Shown here in pieces: positions 44,153 to 53,921 of a stretch of 64,000 nucleotides of DNA. The translations under genes were made by a program, and so were the position numbers. A model generated the notes under the pieces. That model searched no databases, was not told where the DNA came from, and saw only the letters and a program-made list of their open reading frames with translations. The stretch spans positions 99,579 through 163,578 of the forward strand of contig CBDCTQ010000001.1 in NCBI GenBank assembly GCA_965222105.1, in the 5' to 3' direction. The number at the start of each line of letters is the position of its first letter. The first letter of the stretch is position 1. The stretch is from CALGLS01 sp965222105. Its GTDB lineage: Bacteria > Bacteroidota > Bacteroidia > Chitinophagales > Saprospiraceae.

Positions 44153-44909
44153 TTATGGTTTTTACAAGGTGATACATATGATTAATCATAAATTGTTCGA
44201 TATTCTGTTTCTGTTCTCTCCTCTTGGCATAACTAAAAAGCTTTGTAAAATTGATAGAATAATTGGTTAATGCACTCTCATAAATATGCATTAACTCCGA
44301 GCCTTGTAAGTAGTAGAACAATTTCTTTTCAGAAAATACATCAACCAAAATCTTTTCGAGAGTGGGGATATTTATCTTAAAATTTTTTACCGTTTTATTA
44401 GATAGTGGGGCTCTTGTTAGGAGTTTCTTTATAACTATCGGCTTGTTGCTTTCAGCAACATATAGATCAATGACTTTTTCATTGGGGTTTAGAAATACTT
44501 CGTTTCGTACGGAATCTTTTAATTCGTAAAAGAGCGATTCTTCAAAGCCATTCTCAATTTCTATGAGAAGCATTGATCTGGTAAACTGGTGCCGGGTGAG
44601 TCTGTTCAGACATGAAGTTTCCCAAATACAATACTTTACATCATCAAATCGGTTTGCGACCAGCTTCGCCAGCTTTTTGGCACTCCCCGAAAGTTCAGGC
44701 TCGTATACAGGCTTATGTGAAATCACATAAGTTCCTCTTTTGACAGACATTATTATATTCCTCTTTTTCAGATCATAGATTCTCCATCCCAGGGTTCCTT
44801 CCTTTATGTTTGGTTCATAATAGCGGTAAAACTCAAAGAGATCCTCCCGGGTAAAGGGCTCTTTGTCTTTAAATGTCTCTATCAATTTGCGTTCGATAAT
44901 TTTCGGCAT
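44142..44909 (-). CDS. AbiEi-like antitoxin (DUF6577-type)
   Basis: A 255-residue protein with an N-terminal winged-helix region (FTREDLFEFYRYYEP...LKKRNIIMSVKRGTYVIS, about 19-65) for operator binding. A helical C-terminal domain includes YCIWETSCLNRLTRHQF. The position directly upstream of and overlapping the AbiEii gene is typical of type IV toxin-antitoxin pairs, where this partner represses the operon and blocks the toxin. A TATTTTTG promoter box lies close upstream. Confidence 0.85.
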   Translation of the reverse strand: MPKIIERKLIETFKDKEPFTREDLFEFYRYYEPNIKEGTLGWRIYDLKKRNIIMSVKRGTYVISHKPVYEPELSGSAKKLAKLVANRFDDVKYCIWETSCLNRLTRHQFTRSMLLIEIENGFEESLFYELKDSVRNEVFLNPNEKVIDLYVAESNKPIVIKKLLTRAPLSNKTVKNFKINIPTLEKILVDVFSEKKLFYYLQGSELMHIYESALTNYSINFTKLFSYAKRREQKQNIEQFMINHMYHLVKTIIDD

Positions 44910-44925
44910 CTACTCAAAATTTTGC

Positions 44926-44933
44926 CAAAAATA
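44926..44933 (-). promoter_or_regulatory. Bacteroidota -7 box of the AbiE operon
   Basis: TATTTTTG on the minus strand (44933-44926) is an exact TANNTTTG match 17 bases before the antitoxin ATG, which would leave a leader of about 10 bases. A clear -33 element is not seen at ideal spacing. Confidence 0.4.
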
Positions 44934-45390
44934 ACATATTCTGGCATATATTTGAAATCAAAAAAACGACAGTATGCTGAATTTCTGGTAAATATTAACT
45001 ATTTGAATCAAAAATTTCGGTTTCTGAATGAAAATCCGGGCCTTTCTAATTCTTCCATTCCAATAAGCGCGAGTTTGGTACGAATCACTCACAACATAGC
45101 CTACCAAGATCGTCTTCCCAATTTAATTTTCCGATGTACATTCCACGTCCCCTTTTCCCCCATTTCCACAGGAGACATAATACATATAACGTCTCCCCCT
45201 ACCCACCCCGGTACAAAAAAATATTTTCGCCTTGCAGCGTCCCTATTTATGAATAAAGAATATCATGTACCGACAGGCATTATTGATATGCAATAAAATT
45301 ATATTCATCATTATCGAATATTGCAACGACTCTAAAAAGAAAAGAAGCTATTTTTGTATCAGATCATTCACTACCCACAAGTGAGATATA
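44934..45390. other. Intergenic region between AbiE operon and dispersed repeat
   Basis: No convincing gene. A frame of about 124 codons on the + strand begins in the AbiE promoter region and lacks domain features or a ribosome site, so I do not call it. Confidence 0.4.
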
Positions 45391-45622
45391 TAGTACCCCA
45401 AAGTGAGATTTGTGAAAATGAATTTTAACGTATTTCGGACCTGTCTGTCTGTCGGGCCAGGCAGGTTTTATTTGTCCGAAGGACAAAAATCCAGAATGTC
45501 CCGATGTATATCGGGATGTGTCCTACTGTGCCTAAGTGCCTGCCTAGCCGACAGGCAAGGTTTCAAAACCAACCACCGGAAGGTGGTAAAAAATCACAAA
45601 TCTTGGCTTGTTGCACTATAAA
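45391..45622 (+). repeat. Dispersed intergenic repeat, copy 2
   Basis: Matches 27778-27962 from AGTACCCCAA to TTGCACTAT. It is longer because of two hairpin insertions: GTCCCGATGTATATCGGGA at about 45498 and GCCTGCCTAGCCGACAGGC at about 45539. The copies share flanks of unrelated sequence, which defines a unit of about 190 bp. Confidence 0.65.
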
Positions 45623-45930
45623 ATCAAAAGCTCCACACGCTTTCTATTTTATTATCATAAGGTAATCTGGTCATCAGATCATTTTTAAGTTAGTCTGACA
45701 TCCGTGATTTTTTGGATCGATTTTACCACAAACCAACAGATCGGGTCAATGACTCTGACCAAGCCGAACGCGCTTTAGGAAAAAAATTCTAACATCAGAC
45801 CTCCTCACACTATAAAATGCAATTAGGAAGTAGGTCATTTACCTAAATCCGTTTCACCTGTACCATCCATCAACAGGTTGCTTGATAGGCCTTCCATGTT
45901 TCATAGACCGAGTAGATAAATTGTGGTTTT

Positions 45931-45968
45931 GAGGTTGATGGGTGGTGTATTTTAATTCTTGATTCTCT
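45931..45968 (+). repeat. Direct repeat left of the SprB/FG-GAP gene
   Basis: GAGGTTGATGGGT followed by a GTATTTTA/TTGATTCTCT tail. A copy of about 38 bases lies at 50159-50196 on the other side of the 46118-49948 gene, in the same orientation with a few mismatches. Confidence 0.5.
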
Positions 45969-46117
45969 CCCGTTTAGAAGAATTCACGCTATAGATCAAA
46001 AAAATTGTCGACTATCATTAAATCGTAGTGTCCGTTAGATAGTCATTCCGTTTTTATTTCGTATCTTTTCTGATCCAAAAATCCACATCAACTCTAAAAC
46101 CATTCAAATTTGAAGTT

Positions 46118-49100
46118 ATGAATCGAATGCAATTTTTACTTACGCTCTCTTTTTCAATCCTTTGTTTTCACTATCTGTTGTTTAGTCAACCGGCTATCGT
46201 CCCACTGGAATGTGAGCAGGCCTGGGTTGGAGCAACCAAAGGTGATGATCTGGGACGCACGGGATTCATCACCGCTGACATAGACAATGACGGGGTGATA
46301 GAAATCGTCACTGGCGCTAATGATTTTGCAGGCTCTTCTACTGAACATGCTTATTGGTATGTAATGGAGTATACGGAGTCAGCCTATAAAAAAATCGACT
46401 GGGCTAGTCCTTACTATGAGGAAAATCCCATTACCTGTGTAACAGCCTTTGACATAGACCAGGATCAAATCTATGAAGTTATGATTGGTTTTGAAGACGG
46501 TCAATTCCAGGTTTACAATGGACAAACTTTGGAACTTACCGAACAATTCGATTCCGGGTTGGATAAGATCAACAGAATGATCTATAGTGACTTTGACAAT
46601 GACGGCACCAACGAAGTATTAATTTCCAGTATATCCAGTGCCATTTCGTACAACCCTTCCAACTGGTCTGTAGAACAAACCATTCCATATGGAGGAACTG
46701 TCGCGATCGGAAATGTCGACGACGACTCCCTGAACGAAACTGTGTTCGAAGTAGATCCCAGTCAATCGAATAAAGGAGCAGTACTTGAATTTAATGGAAC
46801 AAATATGCAGGTGGAATGGGATAGCTTAGACCTCTGGTTCAAATTTGGTTTGGCAGACATCGACAACGATGATAAACAAGAGTTGATATCTAATCCCTCA
46901 TCCAATAGGATAGATGTTTTTGACGTCGATCTCCAGGAACTCAAATACGAAATTCCTATTGACTTAGGTGGACTAGCGTCTGTATTTCACCTATACGACA
47001 CCAACAATGATGGAATCGTAGAAGCAGTGTTGGGCAAAACTTCCAACACCAGGATTCAAGCCTATGATTTAGTGACTTCGGAACTACTTTGGGAAATTGA
47101 CGACTTTAGCTTGCCCAGTGGGGTTGGTGGCATAAGTTTTGTCGATATCGATGACGATACGGAAGTAGAGATGGTATATGCCCGGGGATTTTATACAACA
47201 GCTCCGGATGAGGTGGTGGCAGTTGATCTGGACGACTTGTCAGAAGAATGGAACAGTGGTTTCCATGAAGGGCATTTCCTTTATTACGCCACGGATATTG
47301 CTGATGTAGATTTGGATGACGAGTTGGAAATCGTATACCTCAGCTATGAGGACCCTTATATTGCATTAATTGCCCTGAATGCTTCAACCAAAGAATTAGA
47401 ATGGAAAATGACCTTTAGTACTGGGTTAAGTGATTTGCCATTTTGGTACGTTGGCAACCTGAAAATAGGCAATATTGATGACGATCTCGCTCAGGAAATT
47501 GTAATCGTAGGGTCAATCTTCAACGACCCGGCCGTCTATGTGGTAGATGCCAACAACCTGACCATTGAAGCCTCCTACACTTATCCCGAAAGCGGTCTAG
47601 CTGCCGTAACGCTTGCATCTGTGCAACTAGCCGACGTGGATACTGATGGTGATGTAGAGATCATCGCCGGAGGTCGATTCTTAAGCTCTGGAGCACCTAC
47701 TCGTATTTACATCATCGATGGCAATACAGGAACTCTGGAATGGAATTCAGATCCACTTCCTCCTCCGGGCACTGCAGGTCTATCCGGTTTACAGTCTCTC
47801 GAAATAGGCAACATCGATGCAGACCCTCAATTGGAAATCGTAGCCACCAACTCCATTCTCTATGTCTATGATGGGCTTACCCACCAAGAAGAATGGTCCT
47901 ATTCACCAAGCACGGGACCCTATGAACCATTTACCGTTGCTCTTGTCGATGTAGACAACAATGGACAAAAAGAAATCATCGCAGCCGGCGGCGACAACTT
48001 TGATGATACCGCCGGCAAAATACAAATAATCGATGGTACTACTTTTGATATTTTAATGGAATATCCCACCTATTCCCCGCTCATAAATGCTCTATTAGTC
48101 AAAGACCTTAATCAGAATGGTACCCTTGAGTATTTTTTCGGAGCCGGTGGTTCATTGTTTTATTTTGAAGACCCTTCTTTTATTTATAAAAGTCAAGGTC
48201 TTGCTCCTGAGATTGGTCAAAATAACAACATATTTTCAGAAGATTTTAATGGCGATGGTCAACAAGAATTATTGATCAATTCCAGCTATGCTTTACATGA
48301 GTTTCAAAACAACTGTTTTTCTTGTCTCTTATTCGCCGCAGAAGGCGTTTTGCAGGCTCCCAACTGTCCCGATTACGAGGATGGGGCCATTGAACTGAAT
48401 TTGCAAAACGCGAATTTACCCGTTCAGTACAACTGGAGTACAGGCGATACCTCAGCAACACTGGCAGGGCTGGGAGCAGGTATTTATGACGTCAGCTTAA
48501 CCGATGCTGCGGGATGCATCCTATCCACCTCCATAACTTTGAACGATCCAGTATTGGAAATTACCACAACGGCAACCGACGCAAGTTGTAATCAATCCCC
48601 GGATGGAACCATTGCAATTACTGTCACAGCTACCAATACACCCTACCAAATTGCATGGAGCAATGGCAGTGTAGCAGATACCATTTTCGATCTTTTTCCA
48701 GGCATAAACACGGCTACCATCACAGACAACAACGGTTGCATGGATTCACTCAGCGCAGAAGTCATGCAGGCTTTTAGTGAAGTAACGGCCCTCGTGCATC
48801 TCCCCAACTGCAACGACCTTGACGAAGGTAGTGTCCTGGCTTTCGCCCAAACGGGTTTAGCTCCTTATACTTACGAATGGAGCAATACTGCTACCAACGA
48901 CACTCTGTTCAATCTGTCAAATGGTACTTATTATGTCACACTCACTGACGCACTAAATTGTACCGCCGTAGATAGTGTAGTCATCACTTCTGCTTATTTG
49001 GAAAGTATGGTTTCGGTTAACCAAAATAGCTGTAACGATGCACCAGATGGCAGTGCTACCATCGAGGTAATAGAGGGACTGCCACCTTATCAGTTTGATT

Positions 49101-49948
49101 GGAGTGATGGAACCAATAGTCCCATGCATAACACGTTGCAAGCCGGGGCCCATGAAGTTACGGTCTTAGATGGCAATGGTTGCAGCGTCATTAATACGGT
49201 GACAATTAGTGAAACCATACTCCAAATCGCAAGTGATATTCAACCCATCCTATGCTATGGCGATTCCAATGGACATATTGCTATAGACATTCTACAAAAC
49301 ACCTATCCAATAGTCGATTATTTTTGGGATACGGGAGACACTTCACTAGCAATTGACAACCTGATGGAAGGAAGCTACCTGTTTACGATTGTCGATTCTA
49401 CTGGCTGTTCAGCCATACTAATGAATACCCTGCCCCAACCTGGTCCCATTGAACTGATGACAACCAGTACCCCTGATTCAACAGGTGGTATCTCGCCCAA
49501 TGGAACAGCCACAGTAGTAGTTAGTGGAGGCACTTCACCTTATACCTATGATTGGGGGATTCCTGGGCAAACAGAAGAAACAGCAACCGGTCTTCTTTCC
49601 GGAACATACATCGTTACGGTTATCGATGCCAATGACTGCTTGGCTACCGCAACCGTGGAAGTAGGAATGGTATCTTCTCAAAACAATTTAGCACTCCCCG
49701 GCACTGTACAATTATCACCAAATCCAGTCAGTGATCAACTGCGATTAACCATGCAGTTTCCAGATACAAAAGACGTGATGATTACGCTTTTCGATGCACA
49801 AGGCCAATTAATAGAAAAGCAAGACTTAGGGCGCCATCAATCCGGTCAAATATTTATCCCGGTACAATCCCTGGCAGTTGGTTGGTATGTCATTAAGCTT
49901 ACAGACAAAAAAGGCCAATACAAGCTACTAGAATTTCTAAAAATGTGA
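46118..49948 (+). CDS. T9SS-exported FG-GAP / SprB-repeat adhesin-like protein
   Basis: A 1276-residue protein with a signal peptide (LLTLSFSILCFHYLLFSQ). The N-terminal about 720 residues hold FG-GAP/VCBS-like repeats with Ca-binding loops such as DIDNDGVIEIV, DFDNDGTNEVL and DVDTDGDVEII, likely an integrin-type propeller. Residues about 745-1180 hold six SprB-type repeats (YNWSTGDTSATLAGLGAGIYDVSLTD and variants), as in gliding adhesins. The type A sorting domain (about 1195-1276) begins LSPNPVSDQL. It is flanked by direct repeats, so it may have arrived as a module. Confidence 0.9.
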   Translation: MNRMQFLLTLSFSILCFHYLLFSQPAIVPLECEQAWVGATKGDDLGRTGFITADIDNDGVIEIVTGANDFAGSSTEHAYWYVMEYTESAYKKIDWASPYYEENPITCVTAFDIDQDQIYEVMIGFEDGQFQVYNGQTLELTEQFDSGLDKINRMIYSDFDNDGTNEVLISSISSAISYNPSNWSVEQTIPYGGTVAIGNVDDDSLNETVFEVDPSQSNKGAVLEFNGTNMQVEWDSLDLWFKFGLADIDNDDKQELISNPSSNRIDVFDVDLQELKYEIPIDLGGLASVFHLYDTNNDGIVEAVLGKTSNTRIQAYDLVTSELLWEIDDFSLPSGVGGISFVDIDDDTEVEMVYARGFYTTAPDEVVAVDLDDLSEEWNSGFHEGHFLYYATDIADVDLDDELEIVYLSYEDPYIALIALNASTKELEWKMTFSTGLSDLPFWYVGNLKIGNIDDDLAQEIVIVGSIFNDPAVYVVDANNLTIEASYTYPESGLAAVTLASVQLADVDTDGDVEIIAGGRFLSSGAPTRIYIIDGNTGTLEWNSDPLPPPGTAGLSGLQSLEIGNIDADPQLEIVATNSILYVYDGLTHQEEWSYSPSTGPYEPFTVALVDVDNNGQKEIIAAGGDNFDDTAGKIQIIDGTTFDILMEYPTYSPLINALLVKDLNQNGTLEYFFGAGGSLFYFEDPSFIYKSQGLAPEIGQNNNIFSEDFNGDGQQELLINSSYALHEFQNNCFSCLLFAAEGVLQAPNCPDYEDGAIELNLQNANLPVQYNWSTGDTSATLAGLGAGIYDVSLTDAAGCILSTSITLNDPVLEITTTATDASCNQSPDGTIAITVTATNTPYQIAWSNGSVADTIFDLFPGINTATITDNNGCMDSLSAEVMQAFSEVTALVHLPNCNDLDEGSVLAFAQTGLAPYTYEWSNTATNDTLFNLSNGTYYVTLTDALNCTAVDSVVITSAYLESMVSVNQNSCNDAPDGSATIEVIEGLPPYQFDWSDGTNSPMHNTLQAGAHEVTVLDGNGCSVINTVTISETILQIASDIQPILCYGDSNGHIAIDILQNTYPIVDYFWDTGDTSLAIDNLMEGSYLFTIVDSTGCSAILMNTLPQPGPIELMTTSTPDSTGGISPNGTATVVVSGGTSPYTYDWGIPGQTEETATGLLSGTYIVTVIDANDCLATATVEVGMVSSQNNLALPGTVQLSPNPVSDQLRLTMQFPDTKDVMITLFDAQGQLIEKQDLGRHQSGQIFIPVQSLAVGWYVIKLTDKKGQYKLLEFLKM

Positions 49949-50219
49949 CCACATTGGTATAGGGGTCGCATTTGATGATTTTTCATATTTTCAATGCTGC
50001 CGTGCGGAGCGCAGCGGAGCATGGCAGCACATCACCCATATAAACGCATCCACTCAAGGAAACTTATACTATATGCCCGCCATCCATCATGGACGATAAA
50101 TCTATAGCATTCTCATCCATAAGAGAACAGGCAAACGAAAGCTAAGAATAGATTATTTGAGGTTGATGGGTAGTGCATTTTATTTTTTGATTCTCTTAAA
50201 ATCCGAGGCAGAAAAAAAA
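49949..50219. repeat. Intergenic region with GC hairpin and right direct repeat
   Basis: No gene. The hairpin TGCTGCC...GGCAGCA at 49996-50032 is the same 37-base palindrome found inside the GC-rich repeats at 4788 and 21143, here on its own. The right direct repeat of the SprB gene is at 50159-50196. The hairpin could terminate the adhesin gene, but no T run follows. Confidence 0.6.
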
Positions 50220-51434
50220 TTACAACAACCGTTCTGTAGCCTGATCAATCACCTCATTTTCAAACTCCTTCAAATAATGCTCTGTAACATCCAGGTTCGC
50301 ATGACCCATTGACTCAGAAATTATTGAAATATTCACGCCTGCCTGTTTTAAGTTAGTAGCATAAGAATGGCGAGCCACATAACTTGTTAGTGTCTTATCA
50401 ATCCCTACGATTTCAGCAATCTCCTTCAATCCTTTATTGTACTGCTTTAAGGTCTTCTTTTTACGATGTTGAATCTGAAACTCTTCCAATCCTTCGTGAA
50501 GCAAAATGGGAAACACGTAATTCGTATCATTGGGAAGAGATTCATAATGATCCAAAATCTTTTGTATAGGTTTCAACACTTTAATTACAAAAAGCCTCCC
50601 TGTTTTAGAGCGGATGTAAGTAATTCGGCCATCGACGATATTTGACCATTGCAATTTCATCATATCGATAAAATTCATCCCACGTGAAAAATAGCTGAAA
50701 ATAAAATAATGTCGAAAATTAGTCTGATGCGGATACTGCTCCAGATCAAGTTGCTCAACAAGTCTAACTTCATCACGAGTAAGCGCCCGTTTAATACCAG
50801 TCGATTTCAGCCGACTCATATCGTAGTGCTTAAAAGGATAATCCTCTTGCTTAGCATATCCCTTTCTAATCGCATCGTTATAAACCGCCCGAATTGTTCG
50901 CATCTTAACCCCTATCCCACCGCCAGTACCTCCCCTGCTTCGCAACCACGTTTCATACTTTTCCAACATATCTAAATCCAGGTCAGGAAAATGTATCTTT
51001 TTATCCTTAACAAACTTAAAAAAAGATGATTGTACTTCTCGGTAAACCCGAGCATTCCCAATCCGTTTAGCCTTTTTCATGTCCTCTATCCTTTCGGAAA
51101 AGTAATCAAAGACCGTTACATCCTTTTTTACCTTCTCCCCTTTGAACTCCCGCTCAAATTGTTTAAAGGTAAAATCTTTATCAAGCTCATGAAATTCATC
51201 AACGACCTTACGAGCTTTTTTCACATGAGATGCCAGGATGAGGTTTCTTTTTTTATAATTAATGTGGTTCTTTTTGAAAAGTCCATTTTTCTTATCCCAC
51301 TCTTTTGTTCTACATTTGAATCCCAAATTAAAATATTTGGACTTCCTGTTCTTCGTAATTCGCAACATGACAGGGTGGGTACCATCCGACAATGTTTTAC
51401 TTTCGAAAAGAACTACCTTAATTGAAGATGACAT
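50220..51434 (-). CDS. Bacteroidota-type tyrosine integrase (next to tRNA-Pro att)
   Basis: From the Met at 51434 (MSSSIKVVLFESK) the protein has 404 residues. It has an N-terminal arm-binding domain (about 1-90, MLRITKNRKSKYFNLG), a SAM-like core-binding domain (about 105-205) and a catalytic domain. The catalytic domain carries Arg in YFSRGMNFIDM, ARHSYAT (with Tyr in place of the first His, as is usual in this group), GHANLD and the Tyr in TEHYLKEF. It lies about 170 bases from a tRNA 3' half, the expected arrangement for the integrase of an integrative element. Confidence 0.9.
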   Translation of the reverse strand: MSSSIKVVLFESKTLSDGTHPVMLRITKNRKSKYFNLGFKCRTKEWDKKNGLFKKNHINYKKRNLILASHVKKARKVVDEFHELDKDFTFKQFEREFKGEKVKKDVTVFDYFSERIEDMKKAKRIGNARVYREVQSSFFKFVKDKKIHFPDLDLDMLEKYETWLRSRGGTGGGIGVKMRTIRAVYNDAIRKGYAKQEDYPFKHYDMSRLKSTGIKRALTRDEVRLVEQLDLEQYPHQTNFRHYFIFSYFSRGMNFIDMMKLQWSNIVDGRITYIRSKTGRLFVIKVLKPIQKILDHYESLPNDTNYVFPILLHEGLEEFQIQHRKKKTLKQYNKGLKEIAEIVGIDKTLTSYVARHSYATNLKQAGVNISIISESMGHANLDVTEHYLKEFENEVIDQATERLL

Positions 51435-51606
51435 ACAGTAAGAATCTTTGTTAAAAATTGAAGTTTGGTTTAAACATAGTTTAAACATTTGCCCAAAACA
51501 TCAACAATATAGGTATAAACAAGAAAAGAAACAACTATTTGATATACAAACAGTTATAAAAGAAAATGCAAAGAAAATACAACCAAAATAATGATAGAAA
51601 TGCCGA

Positions 51607-51648
51607 TTTGGGAGCAGGGGGTCGCAGGTTCGAATCCTGCCACCCCGA
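51607..51648 (+). tRNA. 3' half of tRNA-Pro(TGG): attachment site
   Basis: The sequence holds the anticodon loop TTTGGGA (51607-51613), the 3' anticodon strand GCAGG, variable loop GGGTC, T-arm GCAGG-TTCGAAT-CCTGC (51624-51640), acceptor strand CACCCCG and discriminator A. The 5' half is absent: the bases before the loop do not pair. This is the att core left when an element integrates into the 3' end of a tRNA-Pro gene, not a working tRNA. Confidence 0.85.
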
Positions 51649-51681
51649 CACTTTAAAACGCTGATTTACAGTAAAAAATAA

Positions 51682-51716
51682 AAAAGGATTAATCATAATT
51701 TGATTAATCCTTTTTT
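51682..51716 (+). terminator. Terminator downstream of the tRNA-Pro att site
   Basis: AAAAGGATTAATCA pairs with TGATTAATCCTTTT around a 5-base loop and leads into TTTTTT. It is probably the original terminator of the chromosomal tRNA gene, which supports the view that sequence to the right is chromosomal flank. Confidence 0.75.
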
Positions 51717-51997
51717 ATTTTCAAACAATTTTCAAACAGTTTAAAGTGCCAAATGACGTTTATAAAAATGCCTTTTTGATTTAGGAATTTTCTTCGCTTT
51801 TTTCAGATTTCTACCGCCTCATCTTATAACTTACTGAAAGCTGCCTTTTCCTACTTACCCAACTATGCGTTTTCAAGGACTGAGGTCATGCCCGCCAGCT
51901 TTGGTCGATAAACCTATTTATCAAATTCAGTTGATGGAATACAGGATGCAGGTTATACAACGAAGAGAAAAGGTAAAATAAATTTTATTAAATATTT

Positions 51998-52012
51998 AAC
52001 AAAATGTTTGTT
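51998..52012. promoter_or_regulatory. Candidate operator AACAAAATGTTTGTT
   Basis: An inverted repeat AACAAA-ATG-TTTGTT embedded in about 22 bases also found, in the other orientation, at 25032-25046 before the SLOG gene. Here it lies about 270 bases upstream of the RteC-like pseudogene. The 51717-52280 stretch shows no gene. Confidence 0.4.
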
Positions 52013-52280
52013 TATTGTAATTCTTTATTTTAACTTGCGGCTAGCCAACCAGATACTATTAATCCACTCGCACTCTGAGACCCCATTATTTTCGCTAACA
52101 ATACTTGGTCGTACTGATTTAGTGGGATAGACATTGCAAAATCACACAATACAAATTCGCTTAGGAAGGGATCTTCAGCAAATTCATTGGATTTGTTCAT
52201 TTCCCTCTACTCTATTTTCATGCATACGAACCAGCAAAGACTCTCAAAGTCTTTGACTCAATGAGAAAAAATTACCTGCC

Positions 52281-53692
52281 ATGAATCGGAAATCACATGG
52301 AGGAACTCAAATCGACTTTAATGAGCGGCCTGTCAAATTCAGGGCGGATTGGAATATTAGTCCTTTTGATATAGTGATCAGTGAGCGGTACCGTGGTTGG
52401 GAGGAGGAAGATTTTGAGCTGGACCAAATCCATATGTATTGTAACGCTTTGCTGGAGATTTTGACGAAGGTAAAGCCTCATTTTCAACAGGATTTTCTGA
52501 TTTATCAATGTCAGCTTATGGCGAGACCTGTTGCCTGGCTAAAGGCTTTAGAGCAGTTTATAGACAAAACATTGATCGTTTTTATCAAGCCAGATGTGAA
52601 TATTTAATTCCAAATTGGCAAGAGCATATTTCAGCTTGCTGTGCCAGGTATCAAGTTCAATCTACGCCGGAGTTTAATGACACGGAAAATGAAAAACTAT
52701 CAAATACCCTCCATGAAAATCCATTTGATATTGAAAAAGTAAAAAAACATCAGCTGCATTTGACACTTGGTTTTCACAGACTATCTTACCTGCTCCGAAT
52801 GAAGACTAATTTCCTCCACCATAGACGTCAATACACTGATGGAAATCACTTACCATTTCACAAACAAATCAAACTGGAAGTAGCTTATCAGGAATTTGAA
52901 GAAGCGTTTTATAAGAAACAGGGGAAGACTATACCCGTTAGAACCCTTAAAATTACCATTAATGGTTCTATTGAGGTATTGGCAAATGCATTTAAAGCCA
53001 TGATGGTTCATCCGGGCTATAATGGTGCTCCTTTTCTTCAGGTCAACCAAAAGGAGGCAATGACATTTTTATGGGATCACACTGTTAAGAATAACGGTGA
53101 ACCCATCGACGAATCTATTCTGCGTTCCATATTTGTGGACGAAGAAATGACAACAACAACAAAAGCATTTAAATCTCCTCTTTCCCACATCCAATCAAAT
53201 CAATATTATGAATATGACATCGATTCACTTGTCAATACTCTTCAATCCATTTCAGATATTGATTTTCGGTTGCTTTTTCTAATGCGGGTAAAAACGAATT
53301 ACTTACAACATCGCCCGACTAACGATCAGGAAAGGAGTTTTGAAATTCGGATAAATAGAGAAATTGCCCACCAAAAGAAACTGCGCAAATTACAACTTAG
53401 AAAATCTGCACTCATTCCAATTGAGGAACCCCGAATCCGAATCAATGGACAGATCAACATTTTCATCCAGGTGTTTTATGAACTACTGATGGAATTTAAA
53501 GGTACCAATGGCCTTCCGTACCTATCAGTTAGCAAGAAAAAACTTGTCCGCTTTATTTGCAAATATTTTGTTGATAAAAATGGAGGTAACTTAAGTCCGA
53601 ACACCTTATACATTTTATTGAAGCCAACCAGTGGATGGAAGCGGTGTCCAGAGCACAAACGCATTCATTTGGATACATTCAAGGACAAATAA
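52281..53692 (+). pseudogene. rteC: RteC-like protein gene, frameshifted
   Basis: Two overlapping frames together resemble RteC, the excision regulator of Bacteroides conjugative transposons. The N-terminal about 100 residues are at 52281-52607 (DFELDQIHMYCNALLEILTK). The remaining 394-codon frame is at 52508-53692. The second frame has two copies of a RteC-type C-terminal module (ITINGSIEVLANAFKAMMV and RINGQINIFIQVFYELLMEF). The shift probably lies between 52540 and 52580. Nearest element context: DUF3987 gene downstream. Confidence 0.65.
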
Positions 53693-53921
53693 CACAACCG
53701 AACCAAAAAAATGGGTACTATTCATAAAAAATGGGTACTGTCTGTATTTGAAAAACAATTGTTATATATACCATTGGCCAAATCAATAAATTGAACACCC
53801 GGTATGTAACAATAGAATACCCAAGCCAGGATGGGTATCGCTTTTTCCTTTACTTTTCAAAAAAGTTGCACTTATTTTGTTGAAGTAAATTCTATCTATT
53901 CACCCTAAACCTATTGTTCCT

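Noticed and set aside
44922..45296. 124-codon frame upstream of the dispersed repeat
   Set aside because: It starts on the AbiE promoter region, shows no domain or ribosome site and has poor protein-like composition.
51607..51648. A complete tRNA-Pro gene
   Set aside because: The D-arm, 5' acceptor strand and 5' anticodon strand are missing. Only the 3' half is present.
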